NCBI GenBank assembly: GCA_003542955.1
Contig: DPJP01000226.1
Span: 10,680-23,087 of the forward strand
Length of the DNA: 12,408 nt
Reading direction: 5' to 3'
DNA from: Armatimonadota bacterium
GTDB taxonomy: Bacteria > Armatimonadota > Zipacnadia > Zipacnadales > UBA11051
This document shows positions 1 to 6,170 of the stretch, in pieces. Under the pieces are notes generated by a model that saw nothing but the letters and a program-made list of their open reading frames with translations, searched no databases and had not been told where the DNA came from. Made by a program: the position numbers and the translations under genes. Numbering within the stretch: position 1 is the stretch's first letter; each line of letters opens with the position of its first letter.

Positions 1-2
1 CA

Positions 3-1016
3 CCCACGCCTCCACCCGAGCCGGTTGCACCATCGGCTCCACCGGAGCCGGCGGCGCCACCTGTGGTGTCCGTGGCGCCCGTCGAGACGCCCGTGCCAGT
101 CGAAACGCCCGACGCCGTCGCGGTGGCGCCCGCCGAGGTCGTGGAGGAGCAGGCGACGACAGAGGCCCAGCCCGCGCAGCTCCGCATTGACGAGCAGCCG
201 ACGCCGGACCAGCAACCCGCGGCGGTGGCAGCACAGCCCGGGGCTCTGCCGGCGGCAGTCGATGTTGTCATCCGCGGCGCTGTTGCCGACATCGCCCAGC
301 AGGAGCCCGTCGAGACCGGGGCATCGTCCAGTGGCCGGGCCTGCGCCCTGATCGGCATGCCGGGCCTGGTGAAGCGCTACGGCGCGGAGGTCCTCGATGA
401 TCTCGAGCGGCTCCTCGGATCCATGGCGGCGGCCACGTCGGCGGTCGGCGCCGGCGAGCCGCAGAGCCTGGTCATCGTTGGTGACAGGGGCACGCTGGTG
501 GCGGGCGTGTCTACGGACGGGTCGGCTCTGCTCGTGCTGCGCGCGGAGGCCGGGATCAAGATGGGCCGGCTGCGGGTCGCGGCCCAGCGCGTCAAGTCGG
601 TCGCGCGTCAGATGCGCGGCGCAGGAGTCTGCCCCATCGCGGTACCCGACCTGCCGGCGCTGCAGCCGGATGCGGATGTCGAGCGGCAGACGGCCGAGCA
701 ACTCGGTCTGCGCGCCGGAGCCTTCGGCGGGCGCGACCGCATGGTTCTCTTGATGGATGGGCTGGCGTGTGCGGGCCTTGTGGCCTCGGCGGGCGAGTCG
801 GTGTTCGAGAACGCGCTTACCGCGGCCGTCTACGCTGGTACCGGTGTCATTGAGCGGATTCTGGTCGAGGGCGCCGACGGAGGCCTGGTCGTAGGCAGTT
901 GCGGCCCAGCCGGTGAGGTGCTCGTCGCGGTCAGTGCCGAGACGGCGGCCAAGATGGGCGCGGCGAATGTCACCGTGACCAAGATGCGTGATGCGGTGCG
1001 GGGGGAGCGAGCATGA
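3..1016 (+). CDS. Roadblock/LC7-like two-lobe protein with Pro/Ala-rich N-terminal region (5' end missing)
   Basis: The frame is open to the window edge, so the start lies upstream; the GTG at 63 sits inside the low-complexity part and is unlikely to be a start. About the first 100 visible residues are rich in Pro, Ala, Val and Glu, with short VETP repeats, typical of a disordered linker. Two related alpha/beta lobes follow. The first (about nt 340-620) has a strand pair around SLVIVGDRGTLVAG and then ALLVLRAEAGIKMGRLR. The second (about nt 670-1000) has MVLLMDGLACAGLVAS, then RILVEGADGGLVVG and AKMGAANV. This strand-helix-strand-strand order with a late 'KmG' helix resembles Roadblock/LC7 (MglB-like) domains, which bind small Ras-like GTPases or act as scaffolds. 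The family call rests on pattern alone. The stop overlaps the next start (ATGA), so the two are probably translationally coupled. No GTPase gene is visible, but upstream sequence is missing. Confidence 0.6.
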   Translation, partial: PTPPPEPVAPSAPPEPAAPPVVSVAPVETPVPVETPDAVAVAPAEVVEEQATTEAQPAQLRIDEQPTPDQQPAAVAAQPGALPAAVDVVIRGAVADIAQQEPVETGASSSGRACALIGMPGLVKRYGAEVLDDLERLLGSMAAATSAVGAGEPQSLVIVGDRGTLVAGVSTDGSALLVLRAEAGIKMGRLRVAAQRVKSVARQMRGAGVCPIAVPDLPALQPDADVERQTAEQLGLRAGAFGGRDRMVLLMDGLACAGLVASAGESVFENALTAAVYAGTGVIERILVEGADGGLVVGSCGPAGEVLVAVSAETAAKMGAANVTVTKMRDAVRGERA

Positions 1017-1822
1017 TCAGCGCCGGAGACCGAGCAGCCCTGCCGGCCGTTGTGCTGACGGGCCTCTTTGTGGTGCTGTTGACCGTCATCATCAACCCCG
1101 ACCCGAGCCACTGTGTCTACGAGGTGCCGGGCGCGGCCATGGTAGGGGTGGCCGCGGCCTACGTGATCACGGCCCTGATGTGCACCTACCCGAACCTGCT
1201 CCGCGCGCTGAGCGTACTGGCTGCCATGGCCATGGCGCACTTCGTCACGGCGCTGTTCACCGGCATGGCCTACTCGGCGCTTCCAGGCTCAACTCTGTCC
1301 GGCATGGACGGCATGTTCTACGCGCTCACAGACTACCTGCCCGGCTTCATGTTCCAGGCCGCGATCGGGCTGCTTGCCGGCCCCGTGGCTGCCGCCACGT
1401 TGGGCGGGATCGAGGATGAGACCGAGCGCGTCCGCATCGGCCAACTGCGCAGTCTGCGCGGCGTTGAAAGCCCCGACGACGCCCTGGACCGCATGTGTGA
1501 GGACCCCGCCATTGCCGGCGTGGCGCTCTGCGCGGGCCACCTGTGTTGGGGTGGGGGCATCTGGCGGCAAGACCCGCAGGCGGCCTGTGAACGCATCCGG
1601 CTGCTGGCACGTCGATCTGAGAAGACCTCCGAGGTGTTCGAGCTCGGCGATACCCGCCTGGCCGTCGATGCCCGGCGCGGGCACATCGTCGCGGTCGCCA
1701 TCAACGACCCTGCCATGGACTACATCGGCCACGCCGCCGCACGGAGCGTCCACCAGTTCGCCGCGAAGCGACTGATGCCGGTCCGCCCGGGCTATCCCGT
1801 TGACAGATCAGAGCACGAATAG
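1013..1822 (+). CDS. Four-helix membrane protein with C-terminal Roadblock-like cytosolic domain
   Basis: This 269-residue protein starts at an ATG overlapping the previous stop, with a GGGGGAG ribosome site at 1001-1006. Hydrophobic segments at about residues 10-27, 40-58, 64-86 and 110-132 predict four transmembrane helices. Charged residues 133-145 follow, then a soluble domain at about 150-265. That domain (DDALDRMCEDPAIAGVALC, a middle helix, then LAVDARRGHIVAVAIN and a final helix with AARSVHQFAAK) has the helix-strand-strand-helix-strand-strand-helix order of a Roadblock/LC7 fold and resembles the lobes of the upstream protein. I infer that it docks the upstream protein at the membrane, since such domains dimerise with each other. 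I do not recognise the membrane part as a named family. The soluble domain could instead be another small sensory alpha/beta fold. Confidence 0.6.
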   Translation: MISAGDRAALPAVVLTGLFVVLLTVIINPDPSHCVYEVPGAAMVGVAAAYVITALMCTYPNLLRALSVLAAMAMAHFVTALFTGMAYSALPGSTLSGMDGMFYALTDYLPGFMFQAAIGLLAGPVAAATLGGIEDETERVRIGQLRSLRGVESPDDALDRMCEDPAIAGVALCAGHLCWGGGIWRQDPQAACERIRLLARRSEKTSEVFELGDTRLAVDARRGHIVAVAINDPAMDYIGHAAARSVHQFAAKRLMPVRPGYPVDRSEHE

Positions 1823-1834
1823 GGGCCTAAAGGA

Positions 1835-2506
1835 ATGCCGCGCACCATCATCGTCTCACCGTCCATGCTCAGCGCGGACTTTCGCTGCCTCGAAGCGGAG
1901 ATACACAGGCTCCACGAGACGGGCTGCGAGTATATTCACTTCGACAGCATGGATGGCCACTTCACTGAGCAGGTGACCTACGGTCCGATGGTTGCCGCGG
2001 CGCTCCGGCCGCTCTCTGACCGCATCTTCGACTGCCACCTGATGTTCACCAACCCCGAGAAGCACTTCGAGCATTTCGCCCGCGCCGGGGCCGATGTCAT
2101 CCACTTCCAGTATGAGGTGACAGACAGACATGCCGAGTATGTCCGCCGCATCCACGACCTCGGGTGCCGCGCGAGCATCGTCGTGAACCCGGATACGCCC
2201 ATCGAGAGCGTAGCCCCCCTGCTGCCTGAGTGCGATGTGGTGATGATCATGGGGGTCTTCCCGGGCTACTCCGGCCAGGAGTTCATCCCCGAGACAGTCG
2301 AGCGAATCGCCCATCTGCGCGAGATGATCGATGCGGGAGGCCACAGCACGAAGATCGAGGTCGACGGCGGGGTCAACGAAGACACGGCGGCCGATGTCAT
2401 CCGGGCCGGCGCCGACATACTCGTCTCCGGCTCATTCCTGTTCAAGCACCCGCAGGGCTATGGCGCGGCCGTCGAATTCCTGCGCCGCACCGCCGCCGCC
2501 GTGTAG
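1835..2506 (+). CDS. rpe: Ribulose-phosphate 3-epimerase family protein
   Basis: This 223-residue TIM barrel has the usual family length. It probably interconverts ribulose 5-phosphate and xylulose 5-phosphate or a close ketose-phosphate pair in the cytosol. Diagnostic motifs are present: SPSMLSADF at 8-16, HFDSMDG at 35-41, CHLM at 67-70 and VDGG at 176-179. These supply the expected metal and acid/base residues H35, D37, H68 and D177. The phosphate end carries VSGS at 197-200. It departs from canonical Rpe in two loops: the usual VPN after the MDG motif is replaced by TEQ (44-46), and the usual NPGFGGQ is FPGYSGQ (142-148). A related specificity, such as allulose-6-phosphate 3-epimerase (AlsE type), is therefore possible. 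The gene lies only 12 bases after the membrane protein, so it may share that transcript. A G-rich AGGGG at 1821-1825 is the likely ribosome site. Confidence 0.88.
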   Translation: MPRTIIVSPSMLSADFRCLEAEIHRLHETGCEYIHFDSMDGHFTEQVTYGPMVAAALRPLSDRIFDCHLMFTNPEKHFEHFARAGADVIHFQYEVTDRHAEYVRRIHDLGCRASIVVNPDTPIESVAPLLPECDVVMIMGVFPGYSGQEFIPETVERIAHLREMIDAGGHSTKIEVDGGVNEDTAADVIRAGADILVSGSFLFKHPQGYGAAVEFLRRTAAAV

Positions 2507-2559
2507 CGTCAGGGCCGCGCTGCGTGAAGGTTGCCCGGCCGCCCGCGGCGAAATCCTCG

Positions 2560-2595
2560 CCGGTATCAGCCCCTGGTTCCCAGGTCACCGGTATC
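2560..2595. promoter_or_regulatory. 8-bp direct repeat flanking a small hairpin, possible operator or leader
   Basis: In the 110-base gap between the epimerase and the first oxidoreductase, CCGGTATC occurs at 2560-2567 and again at 2588-2595, a spacing of 28 bases. Between them CCTGG (2572-2576) and CCAGG (2580-2584) can form a 5-bp stem with a 3-base loop. The second copy ends eight bases before the ribosome site. A further weak GC hairpin lies at 2538-2549, with no T-tract. I see no convincing -35/-10 pair. This is the largest gap on the plus strand and the natural place for a promoter of the downstream run. That regulatory role is inference. Confidence 0.25.
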
Positions 2596-2602
2596 CCTCG
2601 AT

Positions 2603-2610
2603 GGAGGTGA
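2603..2610 (+). promoter_or_regulatory. Strong Shine-Dalgarno site (GGAGGTGA)
   Basis: GGAGGTGA is an extended match to the anti-Shine-Dalgarno end of 16S rRNA and lies six bases before the ATG at 2617. It fixes the start of the first Gfo/Idh/MocA gene and suggests strong translation at the head of the downstream gene run. Confidence 0.75.
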
Positions 2611-2616
2611 ACTCGT

Positions 2617-3612
2617 ATGCTCAGCATCGCCCTTGTGGGGGCGGGCACGATGGGCCGTATGCACGCCGGCAACTTCAACCAGATTGACGGATGCCGGGTC
2701 ACGAAGGTCCATGACGCACTCGAGCAGGCGGCCCGAACCGCTGCCGCCGACCTCGGCGCGGAGGCCGTCTCCGACCCCGAGAGCGCCCTTGCCGACGTTG
2801 ACATCGTGATCGTCGCCTGCCCGACCCCCGCGCATGCCGACTACTGCTGCATGGCCGCTCAGGCCGGCAAGCACGTGTTCTGCGAGAAGCCGCTCGCGCG
2901 CACGCTCGAACAGGGCGAACGGATCGTGAAGGCCGTCGATGAGGCCGGGGTCTCCATGGTGGTCGGCCACGTGCTCCGCTTCTTCCCCGAGTATGCCGCC
3001 GCCACCGCTGAGATTCAGAGCGGCGCCATCGGCAAGGCGGGGATGGTCCGCACAAGCCGGATCAACACTCTCCCCGGCGGCCCCGGAAGCTGGTTCCGAG
3101 ACTACGAGTTGAGCGGTGGCGTCACCCTCGATATGGTCATACACGACTTCGACTGGCTGCTCTGGACCTTCGGCAAGGCCACTACCGTCTACTCGCGCAG
3201 TCTGCACCGGCACATGCCCGATCTCGATTACAGCCTCACCTCGGTACGCTTCGCCGAGGGTGCCATCGCCCATGTCGAGGGCTCCTGGGCCGACGTCGGA
3301 GCATTCCGCACGAGCTTCGAGATTGCCGGCAGCAACGGTCTGATCGAGCATAACAGCACCGAGAACGCGACACTGGTGGTGCAGAGGCGTGGCTCACAGG
3401 ATGGTCTCGCGGCCACACAGGTGCCCTCGAGTCCATCGAAGTCGCCATACCTGCTCGAGGCGGAGGCCTTCATCGAGGCGGTTACGAACTCGACTGAGCC
3501 GCCTGTCACGGTTCGGGACGCGTTCGCCGCACTCGAGCTTGCCCTCGCCGCCTGCCGGTCGGCCGAGACCGGAGAGATTGTCAGATTCGGAGGCGATGCA
3601 GATGCCGGTTAG
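2617..3612 (+). CDS. Gfo/Idh/MocA family NAD(P)-dependent oxidoreductase (first copy)
   Basis: This 331-residue enzyme has the normal family length (about 330-390) and probably oxidises or reduces a hydroxyl or keto group on a sugar or cyclitol in the cytosol. The N-terminal Rossmann fold has GAGTMG at 8-13. The signature EKP is at 90-92 within HVFCEKPLA. The catalytic-domain motif GGVTLDMVIHDFDW (167-180) places D172 and H176 as the probable acid/base pair. The C-terminal half is the usual open beta-sheet substrate domain. There is no signal peptide, unlike the Tat-exported members of this family. The start follows a strong ribosome site, and the 3' end overlaps the next gene by 11 bases. 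Family members act on inositols, glucose, N-acetyl sugars and aldoses, so the substrate cannot be assigned. Confidence 0.92.
   Translation: MLSIALVGAGTMGRMHAGNFNQIDGCRVTKVHDALEQAARTAAADLGAEAVSDPESALADVDIVIVACPTPAHADYCCMAAQAGKHVFCEKPLARTLEQGERIVKAVDEAGVSMVVGHVLRFFPEYAAATAEIQSGAIGKAGMVRTSRINTLPGGPGSWFRDYELSGGVTLDMVIHDFDWLLWTFGKATTVYSRSLHRHMPDLDYSLTSVRFAEGAIAHVEGSWADVGAFRTSFEIAGSNGLIEHNSTENATLVVQRRGSQDGLAATQVPSSPSKSPYLLEAEAFIEAVTNSTEPPVTVRDAFAALELALAACRSAETGEIVRFGGDADAG
3589..3593 (+). promoter_or_regulatory. Shine-Dalgarno site setting the start of the second oxidoreductase
   Basis: GGAGG ends eight bases before the ATG at 3602 but only two bases before the in-frame ATG at 3596. This favours 3602. 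The frame is open much further upstream, to about 3389, but that stretch lies inside the preceding gene and reads as Arg/Ser-rich noise. Confidence 0.65.
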
Positions 3613-4591
3613 AATCGGGATGATCAGCTTCGCCCACATGCATGCCGCCAGCTACGCGGCGTGTGTGCAATCAAACCCCAACGCGCTGCTTACCGGCATC
3701 AGCGATGATGACTCGGAACGCGGCAAGCAGATGGCGGAGGCCTACGAGTGTGAGTACTTCGGCTCCGTCGACGCGTTGCTCGAGGCCGACATTGACGCCG
3801 TGATCATCTGCACCGAGAACGCCCTCCACAGGGACGCGACGCTGCGCGCGGCGGCGGCCGGCAAGCACGTGATGTGCGAGAAGCCGATCAGCATCTCCGT
3901 CGAGGATGCACAGGCGATGATCAATGCGTGCGCCGACGCCGGCGTGGGTCTGATGACGGCCTTTCCGTGCCGCTACGGCCCCGCGTACATCGAGGCGCGC
4001 AGACTGGTTCAGCAGGGCCAGGTCGGTGATATCCTCGCCATGAAGGGCACCAACCGTGGCCGCAATCCGGGCGGGTGGTTTGTCGAGCCCCAGTTCTCAG
4101 GCGGCGGAGCGACTATCGACCACACGGTCCACATCACCGACCTCATGCGCGATATCACGGGCGATGAGGTCGCCTCCGTCTACTGCGAGATGGACCGCTT
4201 CTTCAACCCGCAGCTCAGGTGTGACGACGCGGGCCTGATCACCATGGACTTCACCGGCGGGGCGATTGCGACGCTCGACTGCTCATGGTCGCGGCCACCC
4301 CACTACCCCACATGGGGCGATGCGACGCTGGCGGTGGTCGGCACCGAGGGCAATCTGTGGATCGACCTGTTCAGTGAGAAGCTGCACGTGTACCAGAACG
4401 ACGCTTCAGGCTACAGCTGGGCGGGCTACGGCGCGAACCTGGACGACGGGCTCGTCGACGCATTCTGCGATGCCGTGGCAACCGGAGCGCCAATGCCGAT
4501 AACCGGCCGCGACGGGCTCAAGGCGATGGAGGTCGCGCTCGCCGCATACCAGTCGGCCGCACTGGGTGAAGCCGTGACATTGCCGCTGTAG
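3602..4591 (+). CDS. Gfo/Idh/MocA family oxidoreductase with atypical nucleotide-binding loop (second copy)
   Basis: With the start at 3602 this is a 329-residue protein of ordinary family length. EKP is at 93-95 (HVMCEKPIS), and GGGATIDHTVHITD (167-180) gives D173 and H177 as the probable catalytic pair. The first glycine loop is unusual: where the first copy has GAGTMG, this one has GMISFAHMHA (6-15), losing the second and third glycines. From memory, similar 'SFAHxH' loops occur in a recognisable subgroup of the family, so this need not mean an inactive enzyme. It is clearly diverged from the upstream copy, which argues for two different oxidation steps rather than a recent tandem duplication. 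It overlaps the upstream gene by 11 bases and is followed 21 bases later by the TIM-barrel gene, so all three are likely co-transcribed. Confidence 0.9.
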   Translation: MPVRIGMISFAHMHAASYAACVQSNPNALLTGISDDDSERGKQMAEAYECEYFGSVDALLEADIDAVIICTENALHRDATLRAAAAGKHVMCEKPISISVEDAQAMINACADAGVGLMTAFPCRYGPAYIEARRLVQQGQVGDILAMKGTNRGRNPGGWFVEPQFSGGGATIDHTVHITDLMRDITGDEVASVYCEMDRFFNPQLRCDDAGLITMDFTGGAIATLDCSWSRPPHYPTWGDATLAVVGTEGNLWIDLFSEKLHVYQNDASGYSWAGYGANLDDGLVDAFCDAVATGAPMPITGRDGLKAMEVALAAYQSAALGEAVTLPL

Positions 4592-4612
4592 CAGCACCGG
4601 GAGAATGAGTAC

Positions 4613-5488
4613 ATGCGCATCGGGTATCTGTGTCGCTATTCTGACAGTGAGATCGCCTTCGCGAAGCAGGCGGGCTTCGGCAGCATCCAGTTGCTCATCT
4701 GGCCGGGTGACCCACTCGACCCGACGATCACGAGTGCTGACGAGGTGCTCCGGGCGAGGGACAAGTACGCCGAGGCAGGCATCGAGGTCTCCGCGCTGGG
4801 CTGCTATGTGAACCAGCTCGACGCCGACGAGGCGACTGCGCGCAGGAACGTCGAGTACTTCCGGTTGCTGTATGATGTCGCGGAGCAGATGGGCGTCGAC
4901 ACGATCGGCGCTTTTGCCGGGCGCAACCCCGAACTCGATATCCCCGAGAACATCCCGCTGTTCGAGAGCGTCTGGACGGAGGGAGCTGCAATCGCGGAGG
5001 ACCGCGGCCTGCGGATCGCCTTCGAGAACTGCCCGATGTTCCATTACTTCCCCTTCCGCGGCGTCAACATCGCCTATACGCCCAGAGCCTGGGAGCTGAT
5101 GTTCGAGGCGGTTCCCTCCCCGGCCCTCGGCCTCGAGTATGACCCGTCGCACCTGGTCTGCCTGCTGATCGACTACCTGCAGGTCATCCATGACTGGGGC
5201 GAGCGCATCTACCACGTCCACGCCAAGGACGCCGAGATCGACTGGCGCGCGGTGCGGCGCAACGGGATACTCGAGCCGGGCGCGGTTCGCCATCGCACCC
5301 CCGGCATGGGTGTGGTGAAGTGGAGTGAGGTCATCTCCGCACTGGTCGAGGTCGGCTACGAGGGAAATCTGGACATCGAGGGCCGTCACGACCCGGTCTA
5401 CCACGGCGCGAGAGAGAATGAGGGCCTTGTCATCAGCCTCCGGCATCTGGAGCAGTTCGTAAAGCCGGAGTGGGTGGCCGGCGGGTAG
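4613..5488 (+). CDS. Sugar phosphate isomerase/epimerase (xylose isomerase-like TIM barrel)
   Basis: This 291-residue protein belongs to the AP-endonuclease-2/xylose isomerase-like TIM-barrel superfamily, whose members isomerise, epimerise or dehydrate sugars and cyclitols with a divalent metal. Likely metal ligands fall at the ends of the expected strands: E138 (IAFENCP), D177 and H180 (EYDPSHL), H203 (HVHAKD) and E256 (DIEGRHD). No signal peptide is present. GGGAG-like bases at about 4599-4603 precede the ATG at 4613. The gene directly follows the two dehydrogenases, a pairing seen in inositol and keto-sugar catabolism (IolE/IolH and related proteins), but nothing here identifies the substrate. 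An endonuclease IV role is unlikely because the fuller set of zinc histidines typical of that enzyme is not apparent. Confidence 0.88.
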   Translation: MRIGYLCRYSDSEIAFAKQAGFGSIQLLIWPGDPLDPTITSADEVLRARDKYAEAGIEVSALGCYVNQLDADEATARRNVEYFRLLYDVAEQMGVDTIGAFAGRNPELDIPENIPLFESVWTEGAAIAEDRGLRIAFENCPMFHYFPFRGVNIAYTPRAWELMFEAVPSPALGLEYDPSHLVCLLIDYLQVIHDWGERIYHVHAKDAEIDWRAVRRNGILEPGAVRHRTPGMGVVKWSEVISALVEVGYEGNLDIEGRHDPVYHGARENEGLVISLRHLEQFVKPEWVAGG

Positions 5489-5546
5489 GCCATGCATCCT
5501 TGCCCGGCGCGATACGCTGGATTTTCTGCATAGGGAGTGACCCACC

Positions 5547-6134
5547 ATGGCCGGCTTTGAGTATTGCGAAGCGACCGGCATCGAGCAGATCATCGAACTC
5601 GGCAGGGATGGCTGGGAGGCCGTTGGGCCATTGCCCTCGGGCGGTGTCCTGCTCAAGCGCCCCGCCCCCAGCATGCGGGACGCGCTCACCGCGGAGGGTG
5701 TCGCCGCCTTCTTCGCCTCCGGCGCCGATGAGATGGCGGAGCCGGAGGGCGGCAGCAGGCTGCTCAACTCGGAACTGGCCTACATCCTGCGCAATCTCGG
5801 CCACACCGACATGATCGTGATCTCCGACATGGGCTTTCCGATGCCGGAGCTGCAGTATAACCTGGACCTGGCCGTGAAGCCCGGCGTGCCGACTGTGCCG
5901 GACGTGCTGGATGCTATCTCGACCGACTTCTCCTGGGACCGCATCATCATTGCCGCGGAGGCCAACACGGCCGTGCCCGAGCGCGTCGAGGTACTCAGGC
6001 AGATGTGCCCGAAAGCACGGGTCGAACCATGTGAGAGCCACGTCGCGTTCAAGCACATCGCCGCGCTGTGCAAGGCCGGCGTCCGTACCGGGGACCCGAC
6101 ACCGTTCGGCAATGTCATACTCGTCTGCGGGTAG
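5547..6134 (+). CDS. RbsD/FucU-type sugar mutarotase (D-ribose pyranase family) with N-terminal DUF4177-like extension
   Basis: Residues 70-195 match the whole length of the RbsD/FucU fold, which speeds ring-form interconversion of ribose or fucose in the cytosol. Hallmarks include LLNSELAYIL (72-81), GHTD with H86, D94 in ISDMGFPMP, GVPTVPDVL (113-121), H165 in CESHVAFK, and N189 in the terminal FGNVILVCG. Compared with RbsD (H20, D28, H98, Y120, N122), the tyrosine is replaced by F187. The first about 65 residues are extra. Positions 3-39 (FEYCEATG..., ELGRDGWEAVG, LLKRP) resemble the short DUF4177 pattern of a strand, an 'lG..GWE' helix and a final 'KR' strand. The start has AGGGAG at 5532-5537 upstream. 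No ribokinase or sugar ABC genes, the usual partners of rbsD, are adjacent. The mutarotase part is well supported; the extension is tentative. Confidence 0.85.
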   Translation: MAGFEYCEATGIEQIIELGRDGWEAVGPLPSGGVLLKRPAPSMRDALTAEGVAAFFASGADEMAEPEGGSRLLNSELAYILRNLGHTDMIVISDMGFPMPELQYNLDLAVKPGVPTVPDVLDAISTDFSWDRIIIAAEANTAVPERVEVLRQMCPKARVEPCESHVAFKHIAALCKAGVRTGDPTPFGNVILVCG

Positions 6135-6170
6135 GGCCGCGTCCGTCTGCCGCAGTGAAGGGGATAGACC

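Noticed and set aside
63..65. GTG at 63 as the start of the first gene
   Set aside because: The frame continues to the window edge with the same Pro/Ala-rich composition, and no ribosome site precedes this codon. The gene is simply truncated by the window.
63..330. Pro/Ala/Val-rich repeats as a DNA repeat element
   Set aside because: The repeated VETP and proline motifs are low-complexity protein linker encoded by GC-rich codons; no regular DNA period extends beyond a few codons.
3389..3601. N-terminal extension of the second oxidoreductase back to 3389
   Set aside because: This stretch overlaps the first oxidoreductase, reads as Arg/Ser/His-rich noise, and the family fold begins right after the ATG at 3602, which has a well-spaced GGAGG.
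5491..5531. Possible stem ATGCA (5493-5497) with TGCAT (5527-5531) before the mutarotase gene
   Set aside because: Only five base pairs with a large loop and a poorly matching interior; not enough to support a regulatory or terminator call.
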